64,000 nt of DNA. Origin: DUZB01 sp963747555 (lineage in GTDB: Bacteria > Desulfobacterota > DSM-4660 > Desulfatiglandales > Desulfatiglandaceae). Of this stretch, positions 26,198 to 34,963 are shown piece by piece. The DNA lies in contig CAVVFZ010000023.1 in assembly GCA_963747555.1 (NCBI GenBank), forward strand, positions 1 through 64,000, written 5' to 3'. The notes beneath the pieces are model-generated. The model saw only the letters and a list, made by a program, of their open reading frames with translations, did not search any database and was not told the origin of the DNA. Position 1 is the first letter of the stretch; each line of letters starts with the position of its first letter. Position numbers and translations under genes: made by a program.

Positions 26198-27766
26198 ATG
26201 TTTACAGATGATTTGAGAAGACTGGCGGAAGAAATTTCGAGTGCATACGAAGCAAGGATTCAAGGCATTGCGGGCCTGAAAAAAGAAACAGCGGAGAAAC
26301 TGACCAATTACCGATCGGATCTCGATGCATCCAATAGAGATAGGGCCAAAACCGTCCGGGCCGAACTGAAAGATATGGGCGACAGCCTACGGTCGGAGCT
26401 GAAAACCTTCAACGCTCAATTGGTCGGCTTTAAATCCACACTCGACGGGGAGGAGAAAAACCGCAAAGATGAGACTCAGGTGGAGATTGCCGACCGTGGT
26501 AAATATATCAAAGGCTTGCGTGATGACACCCGCAGTCTGGTCGACGGCTTCGAAAGCGCAAGAAAAGAAATGTGGGGCAATATGAAATCCCAGTTGGGGG
26601 ATTTCACGTCAACACTTGCGCAATTCAAGAAAGAGATGATTGGCGGCAACCTGGAACGAATGGACAGAGTTGGCGTCGAACTCAAGGAGATGGGCAATAC
26701 CCTCAGATCCGAACTGACAGGCTTTATGTCCATGCTGAAGCAATTCAAAGGAAGCCTGGATAAAGCGGAAAGCACCCGGATGGAAGAGGCTTTGGCGGGA
26801 ATCGCTCAAAGGAAACAGGATTTACACGGAATCCTTGGCGGTACGCAAGATCTGTTGAAGGTGTTCGGAAATGCCCGCCAAGAAATGTGGGCGGACCTGA
26901 AAGGACAACTGGATGCTTTTACCTCGGAACTTGGCCAATTCAAGGCGGACCTGGATAAGGCGGAAAGCACCCGGAAGGAAGTCATGGAACGGGAAATTTC
27001 CGACCGCCGCGAGCATATAGGCAATCTCAAGGGAGATACCCGTAACCTGCTGACCGATTTCGAAAACGCAAGAAAAGAGATGTGGCGCAGTTTAAAGTCC
27101 GAACTGGAAACGTTCACAACGGGGCTGGCGCAATTTAAGACGGATCTGGAAAGCGGAGAAAAGGAACGGCTGGAAACCGTGGTGCGGGAAATGAATGAGA
27201 AGGCCACAGAGCTCAAGGCGAACCTGAAAAATTTCAGCGCCGATTTGTCGACCACCGTGGCGCAAATGATGGGAGAGCTGAAAAAGGATCGGTCGGGAGC
27301 GGCTCAAGCCTGGCGCCAAATTCTTTCAACCATGAGAAGTCAAGGGGAGGCGATGGTCATCACAACCCCTGTACCGATGAAACAGGAAGTTGAAGGAAAG
27401 ACTGCTCCTGAGATTGTAAAGGAAGTGGCACCGGAGGAAGAACCTGTCCTTAAAGCGGCCAAAGACTCGGGGATGGAAGTACTGGAGGAAAAGGCGGAGA
27501 AAAACCCTGTTCTGGAAGCAGCCAAAGAGACAGGAGTGGAAGCATTGAAGGAAAAGAAGGAAGAAGAACCCCAAGCCAATGATGACAGGGAGAAAGGCAT
27601 TCCCGCGATCCTGGAACTTCTCGAAGACAATCCCGACGGATTGAGGATGGTGGAAATCGCCGACATCCTGGGATTTGACAACTGGCGTTCCCTCATCCCC
27701 ATCACGAGAGAACTTTTGGATGACGGCAGGGTCAGAAAAGAAGACTCCACCTACTTCGCAATTTAA
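26198..27766 (+). CDS. GvpC-like repeat protein with C-terminal winged-helix-like domain
   Basis: 522-residue helical protein. Five related helical repeats begin near residues 64, 129, 169, 234 and 299, mostly 65 residues apart (for example LKGQLDAFTSELGQFKADL and LKSELETFTTGLAQFKTDL). The phrase ARKEMW or ARQEMW occurs at 121, 226 and 291. Cyanobacterial GvpC uses 33-residue amphipathic repeats to strengthen the shell, so about two GvpC units per period is suggestive. An acidic linker (about 390-465, VLKAAKDSGMEVLEEKAEK) leads to a domain (about 466-522) resembling a winged helix. ATG 26198 follows AAGGAGG. Function as a shell-strengthening protein is inferred. Confidence 0.7.
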   Translation: MFTDDLRRLAEEISSAYEARIQGIAGLKKETAEKLTNYRSDLDASNRDRAKTVRAELKDMGDSLRSELKTFNAQLVGFKSTLDGEEKNRKDETQVEIADRGKYIKGLRDDTRSLVDGFESARKEMWGNMKSQLGDFTSTLAQFKKEMIGGNLERMDRVGVELKEMGNTLRSELTGFMSMLKQFKGSLDKAESTRMEEALAGIAQRKQDLHGILGGTQDLLKVFGNARQEMWADLKGQLDAFTSELGQFKADLDKAESTRKEVMEREISDRREHIGNLKGDTRNLLTDFENARKEMWRSLKSELETFTTGLAQFKTDLESGEKERLETVVREMNEKATELKANLKNFSADLSTTVAQMMGELKKDRSGAAQAWRQILSTMRSQGEAMVITTPVPMKQEVEGKTAPEIVKEVAPEEEPVLKAAKDSGMEVLEEKAEKNPVLEAAKETGVEALKEKKEEEPQANDDREKGIPAILELLEDNPDGLRMVEIADILGFDNWRSLIPITRELLDDGRVRKEDSTYFAI

Positions 27767-27903
27767 CAGCAGTTCGAATAGAATAAGGCGGTAGACGGAG
27801 CGGTCATAATGACGGGATGGCAAAGGTCGTTCAGTCCAATCCGGATACCGTTTTCGGCACGGCGAAGCTATTGTAAGGAAGTGCTCTAAAAAAGGAGAAT
27901 TTT

Positions 27904-28818
27904 ATGTCATTCAACAGCACAACGGTCTTGGAGCCTCGCTCTCTGCCCAACTTTGTGGACACCCCCTATATCCAGGATATCGCGGAAAGGGCCATGGCCT
28001 ATATCGCCGCGGGATTTCCCATCCATTTTCGCGGCATTTCAGGCACCGGGAAAACCACGCTGGCCATGCATGTGGCGTCCATGATCGGGAGGCCCGTGGT
28101 GATGATCCATGGGGACGAGGAGTTTTCCACCTCAGACCTTGTGGGGGGAGAGACCGGTTTTCACAGACGCAAAGTGGTGGACAACTATATCCACACGGTA
28201 AAGAAGACGGAAGAGGACATGCAGAAAAGATGGGCCGACAATCGTCTTACCGTGGCCTGCAAAAACGGGTTCACCCTCATTTACGACGAGTTTACGCGAA
28301 CGAGACCGGAGGCGAACAACGTCCTGCTTTCGGTGCTTCAGGAAAGGATGTTGGATCTGCCGGCCGCGCGACAGGAAGAAGGGAACTATCTCAGGGTCCA
28401 CCCGGATTTCACGGCCATTTTTACCAGCAATCCGGAGGAATATGCAGGGGTTCACCGTAGCCAGGATGCCCTTCGCGACCGAATGATCACGTTGGATGTG
28501 GACTATTTTGATGAAGAGACGGAAATTCAAATCACCGAGTTCAAATCCGGCCTGATGAATGGGGATGCCGCGAAAATCGTCCGGATTGTCAGAGGATTGC
28601 GCGAATCCGATACCTATGAGTTCGCTCCAACCATCCGTGGGTGCATCATGATCGCAAAGACCCTGGCAGTCCGGCAGGCAAAGGTTGACAGGAACGACGC
28701 GATTTTCAGACAGACCTGCATGGACATCCTATCCTCTGAAACCAGCCGTATCGGAACCGCCGGAAGCCAGAAAAGGGTCAAAATCGTCATTAACGAACTG
28801 ATCGATCAGATCTGTTAG
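27904..28818 (+). CDS. gvpN: Gas vesicle AAA+ ATPase GvpN
   Basis: 304-residue MoxR-like AAA+ ATPase of the GvpN family, needed for vesicle enlargement. Walker A is GISGTGKTT at residues 44-52, Walker B is FTLIYDEFTR, and the family phrase VVMIHGDEEFSTSDLVGGETG is present. AAAAAGGAGA precedes the ATG. It follows the GvpC-like gene, as in cyanobacterial gvpA-C-N order. Confidence 0.96.
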   Translation: MSFNSTTVLEPRSLPNFVDTPYIQDIAERAMAYIAAGFPIHFRGISGTGKTTLAMHVASMIGRPVVMIHGDEEFSTSDLVGGETGFHRRKVVDNYIHTVKKTEEDMQKRWADNRLTVACKNGFTLIYDEFTRTRPEANNVLLSVLQERMLDLPAARQEEGNYLRVHPDFTAIFTSNPEEYAGVHRSQDALRDRMITLDVDYFDEETEIQITEFKSGLMNGDAAKIVRIVRGLRESDTYEFAPTIRGCIMIAKTLAVRQAKVDRNDAIFRQTCMDILSSETSRIGTAGSQKRVKIVINELIDQIC

Positions 28819-28838
28819 CGATCACAAGGAGAGAATTC

Positions 28839-29141
28839 ATGGGAAAAGAGATTCGTTCACTGGGTCACATTAAGACGCTCATGGGGATGAAACACCGCTC
28901 CCTCCCCAAAGCGGATAGGGCAAATGACGCGGAAATCTACCTGTTAAGGAATAATCTGTCCCTTTCCCTGAAGGAATTGGGCGGCGTAACCCATAGAAAA
29001 CAGGTCATAGAAGAAAGAATTTCCGACATTGAAGAGAGAATCGAGGATCTGGAGTCCGAACGGGTTCAATATAAGCAGAAAGACACCAAGATAGGTCGGC
29101 CGGTCAAAGGCAACATGAAGGTGATGAAAATAGAATATTAA
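28839..29141 (+). CDS. Small coiled-coil protein of gas vesicle island
   Basis: 100-residue protein. The first half is basic and the second half is a strong coiled coil (RISDIEERIEDLESERVQYK), with a lysine-rich tail. CAAGGAGAG lies before the ATG. It sits 20 bases after gvpN and 13 before a GvpF/L gene, so it is in the operon. Family unknown; it may be an assembly accessory. Confidence 0.7.
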   Translation: MGKEIRSLGHIKTLMGMKHRSLPKADRANDAEIYLLRNNLSLSLKELGGVTHRKQVIEERISDIEERIEDLESERVQYKQKDTKIGRPVKGNMKVMKIEY

Positions 29142-29154
29142 CAGGTGGGAGTTT

Positions 29155-29908
29155 ATGGCCAAAGAAGGCAAATATATATACTGCATCATAAACGGCAATG
29201 AGGGCAGGAATTTCGGACCTATCGGAATCGGCAAACGGGCAGATATCGTATCCACCATAGGATACAAAGATATCAGCGCGATCATCAGCAGCTCGCCGAT
29301 CACCCGATACGTGATTGACCCCGCAAAATCTCCTGGCCCACGAAAAGGTCATTGAAGAAGTCATGAAGGACTACACCGTATTGCCGGTACGATTCTGCAC
29401 CATCGCCAACAGCGCCGAGGCGGTTCGGACCTTTCTCAGAAGGCAATATGGCGAATTCAAAGGGATGCTTCATGATCTGGACAACAAGGTGGAAGTGGGC
29501 CTCAAGGCCCGTTGGAGCCACATGGAAAGGATTTTCAAGGAAATCAGCCTGCATAGCCCGGACGTGAAGGCATTTAGAAAACGGATGGAAGAACCCGGCG
29601 GAGAAGCCGGCAGCGATGAGAAGATCGCTCTTGGAAAAGCGGTGAAAGCGGCCCTGGACAAAACAAAAGAGCGAACCGCTGAAAAGATCCTGCGGCAATT
29701 TAAGAGACTGACACTGGATACACGCAGGAAAGACGTGATTGGGGATGATATGTTTTTGAACGCGGTATTTCTCATCGACAGAACAAGAGAAAAACAGTTT
29801 GATTTTCTTGTGGAAGACCTGGCGGATGAGTATGACGGCGAAGCCGATTTTAAGCTTGTGGGACCGGCGCCCCCATATAATTTCGTGAGTATTGAGATGC
29901 AATTGTGA
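29155..29908 (+). CDS. gvpF/L: GvpF/GvpL family protein 1, frameshifted
   Basis: Two frames together make one GvpF/L protein. The first reads MAKEGKYIYCIINGNEGRNF to about SPITRYVI near 29316. The second continues PQNLLAHEKVIEEVMKDYTV with LPVRFCTI and ends in LVGPAPPYNFVSIEMQL at 29908. One base too many near 29316 separates them. GvpF/L proteins bind GvpA and help nucleate vesicles. Three intact paralogues follow, so loss could be tolerated, but an assembly error is equally possible. Confidence 0.85.
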
Positions 29909-29911
29909 AAA

Positions 29912-30010
29912 AGAAAGTGAACAGTGGACAGTGCGCAGTGACAACCGAATGACCATTGAATGACAGCGAAGCGAATGACGGCCGAAGGCCAATGAATGAC
30001 GGCCCAGCCC
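29912..30010. repeat. Heptamer and GAATGAC-type repeat filler
   Basis: GTGAACAGTGGACAGTGCGC is followed by a second run of GAATGAC, CCATTGAATGAC, AAGCGAATGACGG and CCAATGAATGACGG units, ending about 40 bases before the Cdc48 start. Two short-repeat families are joined here. Confidence 0.7.
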
Positions 30011-30049
30011 AATGACCATCGAATGGGCAGGACGGGAAAGCGAGAAGAT

Positions 30050-32182
30050 ATGAGCCCAGACAAACAGAGCAGCAATTTTCAATCCCTGACGCTGAAAGTA
30101 GCGGAAGCGGCCGCCAAGGACGTGGGTCGCGGCATTGTCCGGTTTGACCCGGTCGATTTCGAAAAAATCGATGCCCAGGTGGGGGATGTGGTTACCGTGG
30201 AAGGCAAACGGAAAACCGTTGCCAAGGTGCTTCCCGCCTACATGGAGGATAGAGGAAAGGGTTTGATCCGGATGGACGGCATTACCCGGGAAAACGCCCA
30301 GGTGGGAATTGACGAAAAGGTGAAAGTGGCCGCCTGTGACTTTCAACCGGCCGCGAAAATCGTTGTGGCCCCTCTCACCGCTATGCGGTCTTATGATGCC
30401 CGCTATATCGGAAGCCTTCTTGAAGGACTTCCGCTGCTGGAAGGAGACTCGGTGCGGGCCAGGCTCATCGGTTCCCGAACGCAGGATTTCAAGGTAACTG
30501 CCACAAGGCCTTCCGGGGTGGTGATGATTCATCCCCAGACGGCAATGGAAATTGAACAGAAGAAGCAACCGGGAGAGGGGCGAACCCGCATCTCCTATGA
30601 AGATATCGGCGGTTTGGGAAGAGAGATCCGCCGGATACGGGAAATGATAGAGCTTCCGTTGAAATATCCCCAGGTCTTTGAAAGGCTGGGCATCGACCCC
30701 CCCAAGGGGGTGCTCCTTCACGGGCCCCCGGGCTGTGGAAAAACCCTGATTGCGCGCGCGGTAGCCAATGAAACCGATGCCTTTTTCCGGACCATCAGCG
30801 GTCCGGAAATCATGGACAAATTCTACGGCCAGAGCGAGGCGAATCTTCGGAAGATTTTTGACGAGGCCGCGGCCAAGGCGCCCAGCATCATTTTCCTGGA
30901 CGAGATCGACGCCATTGCGCCCAAAAGAGAGGACATGGGCGGGGAAAAGCAGGTCGAAAAACGGGTCGTTGCACAACTTCTTGCCCTCATGGACGGACTC
31001 TCGTCGCGGGGTCAGGTCATTGTCATCGGCGCCACCAATATTCCCAATGTCCTTGACCCGGCGTTGCGGAGACCAGGCCGTTTCGATCGCGAGATCGAGA
31101 TCGGCATTCCGGACAGGAACGGACGTCTCGCCATTCTAAATGTGCATACCCGCGGCATGCCTCTTTCAGAGGACGTTGATCTGAATCGATTGGCTGAAAT
31201 TACCCACGGATTTGTGGGCGCCGACCTGGAAGCCCTGTCCAGGGAGGCCGCCATGGCCACCTTGAGAAAGATCTTCCCACGAATCGATTTTGAGATGGAA
31301 GAAATCCCCTACGAGACCCTGATGAAGCTCCAGGTGTCCATGGACGACTTCCGGGAAGCCCTCAGAGAGGTGGAACCCTCTGCAATCCGCGAGGTCTTTA
31401 CCGAGGTTCCCGACGTCAAGTGGAGTGATGTGGGGGGCCTGGAAGATGTGAAGCGGGTGCTCAAGGAAACCATTGAATGGCCCCTGAAGTACAACGATCT
31501 GTTCGAGAAGGCCGGCACCACGCCGTCCAAGGGTATCCTGCTTTACGGTCCCCCCGGTTCCGGGAAGACCCTGCTGGCCAAGGCGGTGGCATCGGAATCG
31601 GAAGTCAACTTCATCTCCGTAAAGGGCCCGGAACTTATGAGTAAATGGGTGGGGGAGAGTGAAAAAGGGGTCAGGGAAATTTTTAAAAAGGCCAAACAGG
31701 CCTCACCATGCATCATATTTTTTGATGAAATAGACAGCGTGGCCCCCAAACGGGGAATGGACAGCTCCTCCCATGTGGCGGACCGGGTCATCAGCCAGTT
31801 CTTGACCGAACTGGACGGTATCGAAGAGCTGAAAGGGATCATGGTTCTGGCCGCTACCAATCGGCCCGATATCATTGACGAGGCCCTGCTCAGGGCCGGC
31901 CGGTTCGATTTCCATTTTGAAATTCCCGTTCCTGACGAAAACACCAGGCTGGAGATTCTGAAGGTTCATACCCGAAAGAAGCCCCTCGCCGAAGATGTGA
32001 ACCTTGAATTCCTTGCCGGGGCTACAACGGATTTGGTGGGCGCCGACCTGGAATCTATCTGCAAAAAGGCGGCCATGAAGGCCATCAGGGAATTCATAGA
32101 AAGCGGACAAGATGACTATTCCTGTTTTATCATCTCGGAAAGACATTTTGAGGATGCCCTGAAAGATTTAAAAAAGTCCTGA
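30050..32182 (+). CDS. Cdc48/p97-type double AAA+ ATPase
   Basis: 710-residue hexameric unfoldase. A VAT-type N-domain (about 1-190, FQSLTLKVAEAAAKDVGRG) precedes two AAA+ domains: D1 with GPPGCGKT near 225-232 and FLDEIDAIAPKR, and D2 with GPPGSGKT near 500-507 and FFDEIDSVAPKRG. Both have arginine-finger segments (RRPGRFDREIEI, LRAGRFDFHFEI). Such ATPases unfold or remodel proteins. Location between GvpF/L genes suggests it remodels vesicle proteins or dismantles vesicles. ATG 30050 follows GAGAAG; an upstream frame runs through repeat filler and is not believed. Confidence 0.93.
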   Translation: MSPDKQSSNFQSLTLKVAEAAAKDVGRGIVRFDPVDFEKIDAQVGDVVTVEGKRKTVAKVLPAYMEDRGKGLIRMDGITRENAQVGIDEKVKVAACDFQPAAKIVVAPLTAMRSYDARYIGSLLEGLPLLEGDSVRARLIGSRTQDFKVTATRPSGVVMIHPQTAMEIEQKKQPGEGRTRISYEDIGGLGREIRRIREMIELPLKYPQVFERLGIDPPKGVLLHGPPGCGKTLIARAVANETDAFFRTISGPEIMDKFYGQSEANLRKIFDEAAAKAPSIIFLDEIDAIAPKREDMGGEKQVEKRVVAQLLALMDGLSSRGQVIVIGATNIPNVLDPALRRPGRFDREIEIGIPDRNGRLAILNVHTRGMPLSEDVDLNRLAEITHGFVGADLEALSREAAMATLRKIFPRIDFEMEEIPYETLMKLQVSMDDFREALREVEPSAIREVFTEVPDVKWSDVGGLEDVKRVLKETIEWPLKYNDLFEKAGTTPSKGILLYGPPGSGKTLLAKAVASESEVNFISVKGPELMSKWVGESEKGVREIFKKAKQASPCIIFFDEIDSVAPKRGMDSSSHVADRVISQFLTELDGIEELKGIMVLAATNRPDIIDEALLRAGRFDFHFEIPVPDENTRLEILKVHTRKKPLAEDVNLEFLAGATTDLVGADLESICKKAAMKAIREFIESGQDDYSCFIISERHFEDALKDLKKS

Positions 32183-32200
32183 TTTGATAGGAGGAATGCC

Positions 32201-33220
32201 ATGACAGAAGTAGGGAGAACCATTTATGGATTTATTCAGGGAGACGAATCCCGCCGATTCGGCGCTATTGGAATAAATGGCAGGGAAGTGTACACCCTGA
32301 CCTTTGAGGGAATTGCCGCCCTTGTCAGTTGCCTGCCCCGCGAAGGCTTTGAGGCTATGTCCAAGGAAACTCTTCTTCGCAATCTGACGGTTTATCAATC
32401 GGTTATCGAACGGGTCATGAACGAACACCCGGTGATTCCGGTTAAATTCGGGAGCCTGGTCGATGGAGATGAAGCGGTCATTCGCGTCCTGAAACGGGGA
32501 AGGGAACCGATCGTTCAAAGCCTGACAGAAATGGACAACAGAGTCGAACTGGATGTGGTGGCTCTCTGGTCGGACTTGAACAGTGTACTGAAGGAAATCG
32601 GACAAATCGGAGAGATCAAGGCACTCAAAGAAGAGGCGAGATCCAAATCAGAAGACGAAATGCTGAAAATGCAGATCAAGACCGGAAAACGGGTGAAGGA
32701 CCTGCTGGATGAAAAGAGGGAATCCTTGAAAGCGGAAATCATGGCTCCCCTGAAGCAGATTGCGGAAAAACAGTGTATTCACGCCGTCATGGACGACAGT
32801 ATGATCATGAACGCGGGTTTCTTGATCCAGAGAGAAAATGCGCTCCGGTTTGAAGAAATTGTTCGAAGTCTGGACCTTCAATACGAAAATCGGATGACCT
32901 TTCGTATCATCGGGCCCTTGCCCCCGTACAGTTTTCGAACATTTGCCATCAAAACCGCCGACTATGTTCAAATCAATGAGGCGCGCAAAATTCTTCAACT
33001 GAAGCAAGAAACCACCCCATTGGAAATTCGGGACAATTACTGGCAACTGACAAAAGAATGTCATCCGGATAAATTTCCGGGAGACCGGAAAGCCCAGAAG
33101 CATTTCGAAGAAATCAATCATGCCTATAAACTGGTGAGTGATTACGGCCAAGACTCCTTCTGCTCCTTTCGGGAAACGGATGTGAAAGGTTGGGCTTCCA
33201 TAGCGTCGGCAAGCAATTGA
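32201..33220 (+). CDS. GvpF/GvpL family protein 2 fused to a J domain
   Basis: 339 residues. The first 245 are GvpF/L (TIYGFIQGDESRRFGAIGIN, HPVIPVKFGSLVDGDEAVI, RIIGPLPPYSFRTFAIK). The last 80 form a J domain: helix INEARKILQLKQETTPLEIR, then LTKECHPDKFPGDRKAQ with the HPD motif near residues 287-289, then HFEEINHAYKLVSDYG. The HPD triad stimulates Hsp70 ATPase. A DnaK is encoded 7 kb downstream and a DnaJ-type zinc-finger protein 1.7 kb downstream in the same island, so this protein may deliver GvpA or other vesicle proteins to DnaK. TAGGAGG precedes the ATG. Confidence 0.9.
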   Translation: MTEVGRTIYGFIQGDESRRFGAIGINGREVYTLTFEGIAALVSCLPREGFEAMSKETLLRNLTVYQSVIERVMNEHPVIPVKFGSLVDGDEAVIRVLKRGREPIVQSLTEMDNRVELDVVALWSDLNSVLKEIGQIGEIKALKEEARSKSEDEMLKMQIKTGKRVKDLLDEKRESLKAEIMAPLKQIAEKQCIHAVMDDSMIMNAGFLIQRENALRFEEIVRSLDLQYENRMTFRIIGPLPPYSFRTFAIKTADYVQINEARKILQLKQETTPLEIRDNYWQLTKECHPDKFPGDRKAQKHFEEINHAYKLVSDYGQDSFCSFRETDVKGWASIASASN

Positions 33221-33221
33221 C

Positions 33222-33295
33222 GTATCCTATTCAAATTCCCGGGTGGCGAAATGCAGAATCAGGAAAACCGTTCCGGATTTTTGAATAAGATACCA
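33222..33295. repeat. Palindromic repeat related to the 65-bp dispersed family
   Basis: GTATCCTATTCAAATTCCCGG at the left is inverted as CCGGATTTTTGAATAAGATACC at the right with few mismatches, giving a hairpin of about 74 bases. Its left arm equals the end of the repeat found at 11511 and 34140. Confidence 0.7.
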
Positions 33296-33321
33296 ATTGA
33301 CCTATTTGAGGAAACGATTTG

Positions 33322-34074
33322 ATGACCCAGGAAAGACAATATGTATATGCCATCATCGAAACTGACCGGGAAGTGCACTTCGGCCTGATAGGCATAGGCG
33401 ACGGAAACAGGGAAGTATATACCGTTGTGCAGGAGGGAATCGGTGCGGTGGTCAGCAATTCTACAATCCTGCAATATCCGGTCACCCGCGCCAATACCAT
33501 GGCCCATCAGAAGGTCATGGAAAAGGTGATGGAACAATACCCCATGCTTCCCGTGCGATTCGGCACGGTGAGTGAAGGATTGGACCCGATCCGGGAAAAG
33601 CTCCTGGGAGACAGGCACAGGGAACTGACCGACGTCCTGGCTTACATGCACGGTAAAGTTGAATTGGGTGTCAAGGCCATCTGGAAGGACTTGAAGCCCG
33701 TATTCGACGAAATGGCGACCAACAACACGGATATCGTTCGACTGCGCGACCGGTTGATCAAACAGCGGGGCGGCGCGCAAAGGGATCAGGTTCGCCTGGG
33801 AGAGATGGTGAAGAACGCACTTGAGACCTGGAAAGGGCAGAAAGAAGAATCTATTCTGGCGAGCTTCAAAGGGCTCTGGATGGAACGAAAGCTGAACAAT
33901 CATTTCGGAGATCAGATGATTACAAATGCCGCTTTTCTGGTGGAAAAAGAGAAGGAAAAGGCCTTCGATCTTGCCGTGGAACAGGTCGCCGAGCAGTATG
34001 CAGGAAAAATGACCCTGAAGTATGTGGGTCCCATTCCACCCTGCAATTTCGTGGAAATCGTGGTAAAATGGTAA
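33322..34074 (+). CDS. gvpF/L: GvpF/GvpL family protein 3
   Basis: 250-residue cytosolic protein of the normal GvpF/L type. It starts MTQERQYVYAIIETDREVHF, has YPMLPVRFGTVSEGLDPIRE and ends LKYVGPIPPCNFVEIVVKW. It has no extra domain. ATG 33322 is preferred to TTG 33319, with a GAGG about 10 bases upstream. GvpF/L proteins contact GvpA monomers during nucleation. It is most like protein 1 of the island. Confidence 0.93.
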   Translation: MTQERQYVYAIIETDREVHFGLIGIGDGNREVYTVVQEGIGAVVSNSTILQYPVTRANTMAHQKVMEKVMEQYPMLPVRFGTVSEGLDPIREKLLGDRHRELTDVLAYMHGKVELGVKAIWKDLKPVFDEMATNNTDIVRLRDRLIKQRGGAQRDQVRLGEMVKNALETWKGQKEESILASFKGLWMERKLNNHFGDQMITNAAFLVEKEKEKAFDLAVEQVAEQYAGKMTLKYVGPIPPCNFVEIVVKW

Positions 34075-34140
34075 AAGACCCTGTGGCGGAATGGCTTTGC
34101 GGACTCCGAACTTAGTACCAGGGAATTTGAATAGGATGCG
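34074..34140 (-). repeat. Dispersed 65-bp repeat, copy 2
   Basis: Inverted copy of the repeat at 11511-11575, with about 60 of 66 bases matching. It fills the gap between a GvpF/L gene and gvpG, and its end (AATAGGAT) supplies the only ribosome-site-like sequence for gvpG. Confidence 0.8.
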
Positions 34141-34145
34141 AAACA

Positions 34146-34385
34146 ATGGCCTTTATATTAGACAACATCCTTTTTTCACCGCTTAAACTGACCATCTGGC
34201 TGGGCCAAAAATTGCGGGATGCAGCCTACAGCGAAATGACGGATGAAACCAAAATCCGTGAAGGACTGCTTCATCTTCAGATGCAGTTTGAAATGGACGA
34301 AATCAGCGAGGAAGAATATGAAAAAGAGGAAACCCTCCTCATGGAAAAACTTGAGATGATCCGAAAGATGAAGGAAGAGGGATAG
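34146..34385 (+). CDS. gvpG: Gas vesicle protein GvpG
   Basis: 79-residue GvpG: hydrophobic start MAFILDNILFSPLKLTIWLG, then an acidic helical tail (EEEYEKEETLLMEKLEMIRK). GvpG is an accessory protein that forms assembly complexes with GvpF/L in other organisms. TAGGA sits 9 bases before the ATG, within the preceding repeat. It is followed 41 bases later by gvpO. Confidence 0.93.
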   Translation: MAFILDNILFSPLKLTIWLGQKLRDAAYSEMTDETKIREGLLHLQMQFEMDEISEEEYEKEETLLMEKLEMIRKMKEEG

Positions 34386-34426
34386 AGGCTTCTGAAACGC
34401 AGCATGGGGTATAAGGAGAGAAGAAA

Positions 34427-34693
34427 ATGTCTACAGGCATGGCCCAAATCGTCAAAAATGCACGGTCCGAATTGAATTCCCTTACAGGGCTGGACGTCTC
34501 ATCAACCATTGAAGTGGTGAGAGAGGATATAGAATGGAGGGTCGTTCTTGAGGTGGTGGAAAAACACTCCATTCCCGAAAGTATGGACATATTGGCATCT
34601 TACGAAACCCGGTTGGACGGAGAAGGCAATATGTTGGATTTTCGACGCATCGGCATGCGAAGACGCATTGATATTGAATCGGCGTCGGAATAG
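34427..34693 (+). CDS. gvpO: Gas vesicle protein GvpO
   Basis: 88-residue GvpO-family protein. It starts MSTGMAQIVKNARSELNSLT, with WRVVLEVVEKHSIPESMDIL and the ending DFRRIGMRRRIDIE that typify the family. It is required for vesicle formation in haloarchaea and Streptomyces-type clusters. GGAGAGAAG lies upstream of the ATG. It is operonic with gvpG. Confidence 0.93.
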   Translation: MSTGMAQIVKNARSELNSLTGLDVSSTIEVVREDIEWRVVLEVVEKHSIPESMDILASYETRLDGEGNMLDFRRIGMRRRIDIESASE

Positions 34694-34704
34694 GAGAGTC
34701 TCTT

Positions 34705-34920
34705 ATGGTTTCAGGAAGCGAAATGAAGGCGCTGAAGACCGTGGAAAAGGAAAACGGCGAGACGACCACCCATCTGGTCAGTCGTCAACTGAGGATCGAT
34801 ACCCCTTATGCAAGGGAACTTTGCATGAATTTGACCAGAAGCAACTATCTTAACCAGGAGAACCATGGACGTTTCAGGATCACACTGAAAGGGAAACAAG
34901 GCATTAGGCTGGGATTTTGA
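34705..34920 (+). CDS. Small basic hypothetical protein next to gvpO
   Basis: 71-residue protein with AGGAGA 7 bases before the ATG, so probably real. The phrases THLVSRQLRIDTPYARELCM and LNQENHGRFRITLKGKQGI look like a small winged-helix fold. Family unknown. Its end overlaps the open frame of the following zinc-finger gene, suggesting coupled translation. Confidence 0.6.
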   Translation: MVSGSEMKALKTVEKENGETTTHLVSRQLRIDTPYARELCMNLTRSNYLNQENHGRFRITLKGKQGIRLGF

Positions 34921-34963
34921 GGATGCACCTTCGCAGACTGGCGCCGAACTTCCATTCAAGAAA

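Noticed and set aside
29300..30976. 558-codon minus-strand open frame
   Set aside because: It crosses the antisense of a GvpF/L gene, repeat filler and the Cdc48 gene, so it cannot be one real gene.
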